From Arthrobacter sp. Soil736 (lineage in GTDB: Bacteria > Actinomycetota > Actinomycetes > Actinomycetales > Micrococcaceae): DNA of 63,779 bases. Below the pieces are notes generated by a model, which worked only from the letters and a program-made list of their open reading frames with translations, made no database searches and had not been told where the DNA came from. This document shows positions 33,822-41,125 of the stretch, in pieces; position 1 is the stretch's first letter; each line of letters begins with the position of its first letter. The stretch lies in contig NZ_LMSB01000045.1 of the NCBI RefSeq assembly GCF_001428005.1, positions 323,677 to 387,455 of the forward strand, in the 5' to 3' direction. Made by a program: the position numbers and the translations under genes.

Positions 33822-34529
33822 TCAGGCCCGGTGGTGCTCGATCAGCCATCCGGCGAGCTGGCGGGCACGCTTTGCTGCCTCAAGATCGCCTTCCGCGGCC
33901 GAGATGATGGAGCCCTTCATCAGGATGTGCCATGACCGGGAGAAATCCTCGGTATGCACCAGCCCGGCCTCGTCCGCGAGCTGCTTCACGTGGCCGCGGA
34001 TTTTGGCGAGGTAATCGATGCTCGCCCGGCCCAGCGGATGGGTGGCCCCCATCTCCAGGAGCACATTGATAAAGGAGCACGCCTCGAAGTCGGTGCGGCG
34101 GAACCAGTCGGAGAAAACATCGAAGATGGCGAGCAGTTGCTGCTCGGGCGTGTCCGCCCGGCGCCTCGCTTCGCCCACAATCGCGTTGACCGTCCACACG
34201 CGGTCACGTTGCTCGAGGAAGGCCAGCACCAGCTCATCTTTGGAGGCGAAGTGGCGGTAGAACGTGGCCTTCGCAACACCTGAACGGCTGATGAGCTCAT
34301 TGATGCCAACGTCGCGCACACCTCTGCGCGCAAAGAGATCATAGGCTGTGTTGACGATCCGCTCCCGCATCCCGGCAGCACCGGCTGAGCCCGGGGCGGA
34401 CGTGCCCGGGGCTTCGGCACCCAAGGCTGCGGCGCCGCCCAACGACGCGTCGGTCTCCGGGCCGGACTGTAGCCCGCCGGAAGGAAACATTCCGACGCGC
34501 GATGATCCTGAGCTGGATGAATCGGCCAT
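33822..34529 (-). CDS. TetR family transcriptional regulator
   Basis: A 235-residue regulator with start ATG 34529 (MADSSSSGSS). A Ser/Gly/Ala/Pro-rich, probably disordered, N-terminal tail of about 50 residues precedes the helix-turn-helix (RERIVNTAYDLFARRGVRDVGINELISRSGVAKATFYRHFASKDELV). The C-terminal ligand domain is of the common AcrR type. A perfect 9-bp inverted repeat 24 bases upstream of the start is a likely operator. It is convergent with the histidine kinase (9-base gap) and divergent from a 20-codon reading frame that looks like a cut-off gene. Confidence 0.88.
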   Translation of the reverse strand: MADSSSSGSSRVGMFPSGGLQSGPETDASLGGAAALGAEAPGTSAPGSAGAAGMRERIVNTAYDLFARRGVRDVGINELISRSGVAKATFYRHFASKDELVLAFLEQRDRVWTVNAIVGEARRRADTPEQQLLAIFDVFSDWFRRTDFEACSFINVLLEMGATHPLGRASIDYLAKIRGHVKQLADEAGLVHTEDFSRSWHILMKGSIISAAEGDLEAAKRARQLAGWLIEHHRA

Positions 34530-34552
34530 TATTAATATTCTATCGCATAAAC

Positions 34553-34572
34553 GAGACAGACTTGTCTGTCTC
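34553..34572. promoter_or_regulatory. TetR operator candidate
   Basis: GAGACAGACTTGTCTGTCTC, a perfect 9-bp inverted repeat with a 2-base centre, framed by a wider inverted pair TATCGC (34541-34546) and GCGATA (34573-34578). It lies 24 bases upstream of the TetR start and between divergent frames, as expected for a TetR autoregulatory site. Confidence 0.75.
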
Positions 34573-34723
34573 GCGATATGGTCTTCAAAGTATCCGTTCA
34601 GGCCGGCGAAATTGGCGGCCCGTAGTCGAAGCATCGAGAAATGAAAGCGGTAATTATCAAGAACATGCAACATCACTTACTTGTAAACCGCACTTGAATT
34701 GCCAGACGGCCCGGGAGAATGAC

Positions 34724-34786
34724 ATGTCGCAGGAATTGATGCCGGTGGAGCTGCGTTACTTGTCCGATCTAGCAGAGTACCCCTAG
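34724..34786 (+). pseudogene. 20-codon frame with good ribosome site, possible truncated target of TetR
   Basis: MSQELMPVELRYLSDLAEYP starts at ATG 34724 behind GGGAG and stops at 34784-34786, overlapping the McrC gene end. It is divergent from the TetR gene across the operator, where the regulated gene is normally found. It may be the remnant of such a gene cut when the mcrBC block arrived, a leader peptide, or chance. Confidence 0.3.
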
Positions 34787-36042
34787 CGGGTGATGCTCGC
34801 CTGCCGCACCACTTCTCCCCAGGACTGCTCAGCCAAATCAGCAATGGCGGCCAGAATCTCCGACGGCGGCAGCGAAAGGTCCAGCGGAAACTCCACAATG
34901 TCGATATCCGTGTTGAGGATCCGCCTCAGCTTTATCTCGCCGGCCCCGGCATAGATCAGCCAGGCTGTGGGCACCCGCAGCGCCGTGCAGTAGGCCAGCA
35001 TCTGGAAATGGTCCGCCGAGAGCGATGCCCCCTGGTCCGAGCGTGCCCTGTACTGCGCGTCGTACACCACCACGGGACGGCCGCCCAGCAGGTGCACGGC
35101 GTCGGGCCGCACTGTCAGCCGGTCCGAATCCCGGACGGCCTCGTTCAGCATGGCGTTGTACTGCAGCCTCATTTCACCGGGGAATGCCGCCATGGCCTGC
35201 CGCAGCGCCGCGCCGACGAAGTCCTCAAAGACCTGGCCCATGTCCACCACGAAGGAGGCTGTCTGCTGCTGCCCCTCCCCTGCCTCGGCCGAGGCGTTGC
35301 GCAGGATCACCTCGGCCAGCCGCAGCGCCGCATGGTACCGGGTGTTCATTCTGCTGGCCCGCCACGGCGGCAGCGGAGCGCCGGACTGAAGCCGGGTGGC
35401 GGCGTCGAGCTTTCCCTTGAGCTGCCGCAGGCGGCTGAGCACCTCGGGCCGCACTCCGGGAACGCGGGACATGCGTTCCAGGGCGGCCCGCAGGATCCGG
35501 TTCTCCGCGATGTCCTCGGTGAATTCGTCGTAGGACACCTCCAGCGGCACCAGCATGCCTGGCCGCCGGGAAATCTGGTCCGAGATGCGGATCCGGCCCT
35601 TCACCGTCCTGAGGGATTCGTCCACGGTGAGGTAGCCCTGCAGCACGCCGCGCTGCAGGGCACGCTCAGCAAGTTGCGCGAGGGAGGACGCCAGCGCGCT
35701 CCACAGCTCGGTGTCCTCGGCTGCGGCCACGGGATCGTCGCGGAACCCCTGGTCGCCGGCATAGCTGAGGAGGAAGAGCAGCCGGCTAAGCCCCAGCCGC
35801 CCCTTGGGCCGCACGTCGAGCTGCACCAGCGGCGTCCTCACGGATCCCACCATGCCCACCGGCTCGATCCGGTAGAGGCCCATGCCCATGGGCGAGGCCT
35901 TCGCCAGTCCGCTGGCGTTCAGGAAAGCCGCGCTGGCCGCATCCAGCTTCTCCACCACGCCGCCGGACAGCTCGTCCACCACGATGTGCCGGGGCGCGGC
36001 TGCCGGGCCGCCGCGGCCGGCTGCGGGACTAGCGAGCCGCAA
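34783..36042 (-). CDS. mcrC: McrC family protein, nuclease subunit of type IV restriction system
   Basis: A 419-residue McrC-like protein, the nuclease partner of McrB. Seen are LVQLDVRPKGRLGLSRLLFLLSYAGD, the DEFTEDIAENRILRAAL region and the nuclease region near residues 310-335. In this last region the PD-(D/E)xK pattern reads RPDAV (Asp314) and VVVYDAQYRAR (Asp328-Ala-Gln330): the usual Lys of the DAK motif is Gln. This could weaken cleavage or another Lys/Arg may substitute. It overlaps the end of mcrB by 14 bases. Together they form a system restricting DNA with modified cytosine. Confidence 0.87.
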   Translation of the reverse strand: MRLASPAAGRGGPAAAPRHIVVDELSGGVVEKLDAASAAFLNASGLAKASPMGMGLYRIEPVGMVGSVRTPLVQLDVRPKGRLGLSRLLFLLSYAGDQGFRDDPVAAAEDTELWSALASSLAQLAERALQRGVLQGYLTVDESLRTVKGRIRISDQISRRPGMLVPLEVSYDEFTEDIAENRILRAALERMSRVPGVRPEVLSRLRQLKGKLDAATRLQSGAPLPPWRASRMNTRYHAALRLAEVILRNASAEAGEGQQQTASFVVDMGQVFEDFVGAALRQAMAAFPGEMRLQYNAMLNEAVRDSDRLTVRPDAVHLLGGRPVVVYDAQYRARSDQGASLSADHFQMLAYCTALRVPTAWLIYAGAGEIKLRRILNTDIDIVEFPLDLSLPPSEILAAIADLAEQSWGEVVRQASITR

Positions 36043-38260
36043 GGCGCCCCAGCAGCTGGTCCAGGCCGAAGCGTTCCTCCAGCTGCGCGCGGTTCAGCTG
36101 CCCGTGGTAGTGCTCCTCGAGCAGCGGCATGAGCTCGTACTTCCAGATCCGGCGCAGACCGGCAGGTGTCTGGGCGGCCTTCTTCATGAAGTAGGAGGGG
36201 CCGATCATGAGGTCGCGGTCCCACTCGTCGATTGCATCGTTGAGCGCGTCCAGAAGCAACGCGGGGGTGGTGTCCAGCTGCCGTGCCTCCAGGAACCTCA
36301 GCAGCGACCCCTTCACCGGCTCGGTCTTGGGGTGCAGCTCAATGAACGCGAAGCGGCGCCGGATGGCGGCATCCATCATGGCGATGGAGCGGTCGGCGGT
36401 GTTCATCGTGCCAATGATGTACAGGTTGTCCGGGAGGGTGAACGGCTCGTTGGGGCTGTACTGCAGGTAGATGCGGTCGTCGCGGTATTCCAGCAGGAAG
36501 TACAGTTCGCCGAACACCTTGGCCAGGTTGGCGCGGTTCATCTCGTCGATGATGAGGAAGTACGGCTTGGACTCGTTGCCGGGCTTTGCGGCTTCCTCGG
36601 CCAGCCGGCGCAGCGGCCCGGCGACCAGTTTGAAGGACACCTGGCCCTCATCAGTTTTGTCCGGCCGGTAGCCTTCGAAAAAGTCCTCGTAGGCGTAGGA
36701 GGGGTGGAACTGCACCAGCTTCACCCGCTCGTCGGTGGTGTCCTGCGCGAGCTCGGCCGCCAGGTGCTTGGCGAGGTAGGTCTTGCCGGTTCCCGGCGGG
36801 CCGTAGAGCACCAGCTGACGGTTTTCCTCCAGCAGCTCGGCGATCTCCTGCAGCGGGTCCAGATCCATGTGGAGCGAGTCCGCGAACTCGCGCGTCAGCG
36901 GACGGAACCCGTCCTGGACGGGAGGGGCGACGTCGGCCGGTTCGGTGCCGCCGTCGGGCTCCGTTTCGGCTTCGGCGGGCACCAGCGCCTGGAGCGCCTG
37001 CACCACGCGGGTGACGTCGACGACGATGCCGGGCGTGGCGAGCTGGCGCTGGACGTGGCGGGGCAGGTCGGCCGTGGCGTGCGCTTCATCGAACCAGCGG
37101 ACCTTGCGGCGCATCCGGCGGTTGTCCTCGTTGTGGTGCGGCTCCCCCAGGACGACGCCGATCCGGACTGCCCCGGAGCTCTGGTAGAGCGCCAGGTCGC
37201 CGGGCTTCATGACGGTCAGGAAGGCGAACACCGCCGTCTTGGTGTCCTCCCGCTCCACGTAGCCGAGGTGCTTGTAGTCCTCGTCCACCGCGTGCTGGAC
37301 CAGTCCGGCGGTGACACCGGCGTCCAGCAGGCGGAGGTGTTCGACGCCGAGGGTGACCTTTTCCTCGTCCTGCCAGGCGGTGAGGAGCTCGGCGTTGTCG
37401 TGATGCGTGCGCAGCAGCCAGGCCCGGCGGCCCGGATCCCCCACCTTGCGCCACTGGCTCACCAGCTGCCGGGAGTACCAGTCGATGCGCTGGCCGGCCT
37501 GCTCATCGAGATGCAGGCGGATACGGCGGATGTCGGCGGTGACTTCCTCGTCGCTGTCCCCCTTGGCACCGCCCACCAGGGAGGCAAAGGCGTCCCGGAT
37601 CTCCTGGCGTTCGACGTCCGCCACCACGGGTTCGAAGTAGCTGGGCCACGCCAGGTATTCGATGCTCCGCCGGATAGCCGGCTGGTCCTCCGGCGTGCCG
37701 GCGGCCAGCAAGTGAAAGGCCAGCGGGTCCTTCAGCGCCTTGTTGATGGCAGGAGTGGGCTGCTGGTCCACGTGCTGCACAAACCGGCAAAGCCACTTCA
37801 AGTGGTCCCAGATGGTCCAGTTGAACTCGGCCGTCCGGTCCCGGATGACGCCGTGGTCCGTCATGCCCTTGTAGAGCTCGTCCGGAAGCTCGAGCGCGGG
37901 CTCCAGCCACGACGCGGCTTCGGCGACCCTGGCCCGCTTGACCTTGAGCGATTTCACCTCGTGCGCCAGCGGCAGCGACTGGAGGAACAGGAGCTCCACG
38001 GCCAGCAGCTTCGCCGCGCGGGAGGCGTCCTCAAGGTTGTGCCGCAGGTTGGTCATCATGGGCGCCTTGGAGTCCGCCACTCCGCGCTGCAGCCGTTCCA
38101 GGACCTCCCCGGCGGCGTCCGACGTCCACGTCTGGGTGCGGCCGTCCAGCGCCGAGGGCTTGCCTTGGAGCCCGGCCCCCAGCACGAACCACGCTGCGTC
38201 TTCGATTTCTTTGGAGATTCCGAGGGCACGATGCATGGCAGGCTTTGTGGCGGGGGTCAT
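36029..38260 (-). CDS. mcrB: McrB family AAA+ GTPase, modified-DNA restriction
   Basis: A 743-residue McrB-like motor. Residues 1-300 form a helical N-terminal region of unknown family (RRTEFNWTIWDHLKWL-like, with many Trp), residues about 345-420 look like a PUA/EVE-type base-reader domain (VMKPGDLALYQSSGAVRIGVVLGEP...RRKVRWFDE), and the C-terminal 270 residues are the AAA+ domain: Walker A GPPGTGKTYLAK (about residues 484-495), Walker B FLIIDEMNRANLAKVFGEL, and the McrB signature GTMNTADRS. E. coli McrB is shorter and lacks the long N-terminus. Base-reader plus McrB points to recognition of 5-methyl- or otherwise modified cytosine in foreign DNA. Confidence 0.9.
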   Translation of the reverse strand: MTPATKPAMHRALGISKEIEDAAWFVLGAGLQGKPSALDGRTQTWTSDAAGEVLERLQRGVADSKAPMMTNLRHNLEDASRAAKLLAVELLFLQSLPLAHEVKSLKVKRARVAEAASWLEPALELPDELYKGMTDHGVIRDRTAEFNWTIWDHLKWLCRFVQHVDQQPTPAINKALKDPLAFHLLAAGTPEDQPAIRRSIEYLAWPSYFEPVVADVERQEIRDAFASLVGGAKGDSDEEVTADIRRIRLHLDEQAGQRIDWYSRQLVSQWRKVGDPGRRAWLLRTHHDNAELLTAWQDEEKVTLGVEHLRLLDAGVTAGLVQHAVDEDYKHLGYVEREDTKTAVFAFLTVMKPGDLALYQSSGAVRIGVVLGEPHHNEDNRRMRRKVRWFDEAHATADLPRHVQRQLATPGIVVDVTRVVQALQALVPAEAETEPDGGTEPADVAPPVQDGFRPLTREFADSLHMDLDPLQEIAELLEENRQLVLYGPPGTGKTYLAKHLAAELAQDTTDERVKLVQFHPSYAYEDFFEGYRPDKTDEGQVSFKLVAGPLRRLAEEAAKPGNESKPYFLIIDEMNRANLAKVFGELYFLLEYRDDRIYLQYSPNEPFTLPDNLYIIGTMNTADRSIAMMDAAIRRRFAFIELHPKTEPVKGSLLRFLEARQLDTTPALLLDALNDAIDEWDRDLMIGPSYFMKKAAQTPAGLRRIWKYELMPLLEEHYHGQLNRAQLEERFGLDQLLGRLAAR

Positions 38261-38314
38261 GCCTCCAAATTTACAGGCTTAAGCTGAACGCCGGCACCAT
38301 GCCGTCCGGGGAAG

Positions 38315-38557
38315 CTACTTCCGGGTAGGCTGCGGCAACCGCTTCCGGCCAAACGCGAAGTAGCTGCCGGGGCCGATGAAGTTGATCAGCGTGACCATCC
38401 GCCAGACGGCCTTCGAGCCCCGGATCTGTTCGGCGGGCCGGCGTGAGATGTCCCGCTGGGCGGCGGCGAGGAACGCCAGCTGCAGCGCGCCCACGATGAC
38501 TGTCCCGATGCGCGCGGCCGGAGGCATGTCCTTCCAGGATTTCTTCTTCTTTTTCAC
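38315..38557 (-). CDS. Small membrane protein, PLDc_N-like, 80 aa
   Basis: A lysine-rich start (MKKKKKSWKDMPP), a membrane helix (RIGTVIVGALQLAFLAAA), a charged loop RDISRRPAEQIRGSKAVWR and a second helix MVTLINFIGPGSYFAFGRKR. The ending GPGSYFAFGRKR matches the second half of the PLDc_N (phospholipase D N-terminal-type) domain that is often found alone in actinobacteria. No function is known. It lies 22 bases before the thioesterase stop on the same strand. Confidence 0.7.
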   Translation of the reverse strand: MKKKKKSWKDMPPAARIGTVIVGALQLAFLAAAQRDISRRPAEQIRGSKAVWRMVTLINFIGPGSYFAFGRKRLPQPTRK

Positions 38558-38579
38558 AGCTACGGCTCCTTTTCCACGG

Positions 38580-39020
38580 TTAAGGCTCCCTGCGTTCGGT
38601 GAAGGGCTCCAGCCGCTGTTTCTGCTCCGGCGTTAGCCTCAGGACCCTTCCGGTGGCTTCGTCAACGAAGGCGAGATGACTCGAGGCTTTCACACAATCC
38701 TCGCGAGTTACGGGGTCCTGCACAAGGTAGTGAATGTCGAAACTGGCGCCCTTGACGGCCCCGATCCACACCTGGACCACCGCCGGGACATTACGGTACT
38801 CGAGCGTCTTCACGTACCGGATGCGGTGGTCCACAATGAGCGCCATGGTGCCCTCGGGAACATCGTTGAACAGTGAGACGTGGGGTTCCACGCCGGGCAG
38901 CCCGGTGCCGCGCGGGGGGCCGAAGGCGCCGATGCGGGCTTCCTCCAGCATGCGGACAATCTGCACGTTGTTAATGTGCCCGTAGGCGTCCATGTCGCCC
39001 CAGCGCATCGGCACGAGCAC
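38580..39020 (-). CDS. Acyl-CoA thioesterase, 4HBT hotdog fold
   Basis: A 4-hydroxybenzoyl-CoA-thioesterase-like protein: VPMRWGDMDAYGHINNVQIVRMLEEARIGAFG holds the catalytic Asp and the HINN motif, followed by VDHRIRYVKTLEYRNVPAVVQVWIGAVKGASFDIHYLV. Members hydrolyse acyl-CoA or related thioesters. The start is uncertain: a GTG at 39020 gives 146 residues, but the frame is coding-like for several residues further up (RRIEVLVPM), and no ATG is available before the ABC exporter stop at 39062. Coexpressed with the upstream exporter genes or by readthrough. Confidence 0.85.
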   Translation of the reverse strand: MLVPMRWGDMDAYGHINNVQIVRMLEEARIGAFGPPRGTGLPGVEPHVSLFNDVPEGTMALIVDHRIRYVKTLEYRNVPAVVQVWIGAVKGASFDIHYLVQDPVTREDCVKASSHLAFVDEATGRVLRLTPEQKQRLEPFTERREP

Positions 39021-39061
39021 CTCGATGCGCCGGGGGTCAGGGCCTCCGGGTTCGGCCGCGC

Positions 39062-41125
39062 TCAGCTGTGCACCGCCGTCGAATCGTCCACGGGCGTCTC
39101 CTCAGCATCCGCGCCGGCGAACTGGGACATGTACAGCCGGTAGTAGGCGCCTTCGGCCGCCAGGAGGGCCTGGTGGTTGCCCTGCTCCACGATCTTGCCG
39201 TTCTCCATCACCAGGATGGTGTCGGCGTCGCGGATGGTGGAGAGCCTGTGGGCAATAACAAAGCTGGTCCGGTCGGTGCGCAGCGCCGCCATGGCCTTCT
39301 GCACCAGGAGCTCGGTGCGGGTGTCCACGGAACTCGTTGCCTCGTCCAGAATCAGCAGTGACGGGTTGGCCACAAAGGCCCGGGCGATGGTGATGAGCTG
39401 CTTTTCGCCGGCGCTGACATTGTTGCCCTCCTCGTCGATGACGGTGTCGTAGCCGTCAGGGAGCGCCCGGACGAAGCGGTCCACGAATGTGGCCTTGGCC
39501 GCCGCCATGATCTGGTCCTCGGTGGCATCGAGCTTGCCGTAGCTGATGTTGTCGTAGATGGAGCCGCCGAACAGCCACGCATCCTGCAGCACCATGCCCA
39601 CCTTCGAACGGAGCTCGGCCCGGCTCAGCTGCGTGACGTCCACCCCGTCCAGCGTGATGGAACCCGAGTTGAGCTCGTAGAAGCGCATGACGAGGTTCAC
39701 CAGGGTGGTTTTGCCGGCGCCCGTGGGCCCGACGATGGCCACCGTGTGCCCGGGCTCGGCCGTGAAGGACAGGTGCTCGATCAGCGGCCTGTCCTCGGTG
39801 TAGCTGAAGGTGACGTTCCGGAATTCCACATGGCCGTCGGTCTTGGCCGGCAGGTGCTCGGTGGCGGTTTCGGGGTCCTGCTCGTCCGCGTCCAGGAACT
39901 CGAAGACGCGCTCGGCCGAGGCCACGCCGGACTGCAGCATGTTGGCCATGCCCGCCATCTGGCCCAGCGGCTGGGTGAACTCCCGCGAGTACTGGATGAA
40001 CGCCGTGGCGTCGCCCAGGCTCATGGTGCCGGACGCCACGCGCAGGCCGCCCACCACGGCGATGCCGACGTAGCTCACGTATGAAACGAACTGCATGACC
40101 GGGAAGATGACGCCGGAGACGAACTGGGCGCCGAAGCTGGCCTTGTACAGGGCCTCGTTCCGTTCCTCGAAGCGTTCCAGCATGTCGGCGTCGCGGCCGA
40201 AGACGCGCACCAGGTCGTGGCCGGAGAAGGACTCCTCAATCTGGCCGTTGAGCTCGCCCGTGTTCTTCCACTGCGCCGCGAACAGCTTCTGGCTGCGCGC
40301 GCCGATCATGCCTGCCGCCACGCCGGACAGCGGCAGGGCGATCAGGGCGATCAGTGCCAGCTGCCACGAGACGATGAACATCATGATGACGATGCCGATG
40401 ACCGTGAGCAGCGAGCTGATCAGCTGCGCGAAAGCCTGCTGCAGCGCCTGCTGGACGTTGTCGACGTCGTTCGTCACCCTGGACAGGACGTCGCCGCGCT
40501 GGCGGGTGTCAAAGTAGTTCAGCGGAAGCCGGTTGAGCTTCTTTTCGGTGTCGTCGCGGAGCTGGCGGATGACCTTCATGACAATCCGGTTCAGCACGTA
40601 GCCCTGCAGCCACAGGAAGATGTTGGCCACGAAGTACATGAGCAGCACTGCGGAAATCAGGACGGTCAGCTTCTGGAAGTCGATTCCGGTGCCGGGAACG
40701 AGCTCCATCCGGGAGACCATGTCAGCGAAGTTGTCCTGGCCCTGCGCCCGCAGGCCCTCGACGAACTGGACCTTGCTGACTCCGGCGGGGAGTTGTTTGC
40801 CGACCACCCCGCCGAAGATGACGTCCATGGCCTGGCCGAGCACTTTAGGGGCAATGACATTGAGGACCACGGAAACAATGACCATGGCCACCACGATGTA
40901 GATGCCCACGGCCTCCGGCTTGAGCAGTCCCATGAGCCGTTTGGCGGAGGGCCAGAAATGCTGGGCTTTCTTCGCCGGCATGGCGCCGAACATGCCGCCG
41001 TCCGCCTCCGAAGGTTTGTACTCCTCCTCGATGAAGTCGTCGTCCTCCAGTTCCGTGGCTTCCGCCGCCGGCTCGTCCGGGCGGGATGCTTTGTCCAGCT
41101 GTGCGCCCTTCTTGTTGGCGGTCAT
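39062..41125 (-). CDS. ABC exporter half, ATP-binding/permease (consensus site)
   Basis: A 687-residue ABC exporter subunit with an acidic N-terminal tail of about 55 residues, six membrane helices and a nucleotide-binding domain: Walker A VGPTGAGKTTLVN, signature NVSAGEKQLITIAR, Walker B LLILDEATSSVD with the catalytic Glu, and H-loop FVIAHRLST. The signature SAGEK departs from SGGQ, as in one half of heterodimeric exporters such as BmrCD/LmrCD. It overlaps the upstream partner by 4 bases (ATGA), so translation is coupled and a heterodimer is expected. Likely a multidrug or lipid exporter. Confidence 0.92.
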   Translation of the reverse strand: MTANKKGAQLDKASRPDEPAAEATELEDDDFIEEEYKPSEADGGMFGAMPAKKAQHFWPSAKRLMGLLKPEAVGIYIVVAMVIVSVVLNVIAPKVLGQAMDVIFGGVVGKQLPAGVSKVQFVEGLRAQGQDNFADMVSRMELVPGTGIDFQKLTVLISAVLLMYFVANIFLWLQGYVLNRIVMKVIRQLRDDTEKKLNRLPLNYFDTRQRGDVLSRVTNDVDNVQQALQQAFAQLISSLLTVIGIVIMMFIVSWQLALIALIALPLSGVAAGMIGARSQKLFAAQWKNTGELNGQIEESFSGHDLVRVFGRDADMLERFEERNEALYKASFGAQFVSGVIFPVMQFVSYVSYVGIAVVGGLRVASGTMSLGDATAFIQYSREFTQPLGQMAGMANMLQSGVASAERVFEFLDADEQDPETATEHLPAKTDGHVEFRNVTFSYTEDRPLIEHLSFTAEPGHTVAIVGPTGAGKTTLVNLVMRFYELNSGSITLDGVDVTQLSRAELRSKVGMVLQDAWLFGGSIYDNISYGKLDATEDQIMAAAKATFVDRFVRALPDGYDTVIDEEGNNVSAGEKQLITIARAFVANPSLLILDEATSSVDTRTELLVQKAMAALRTDRTSFVIAHRLSTIRDADTILVMENGKIVEQGNHQALLAAEGAYYRLYMSQFAGADAEETPVDDSTAVHS

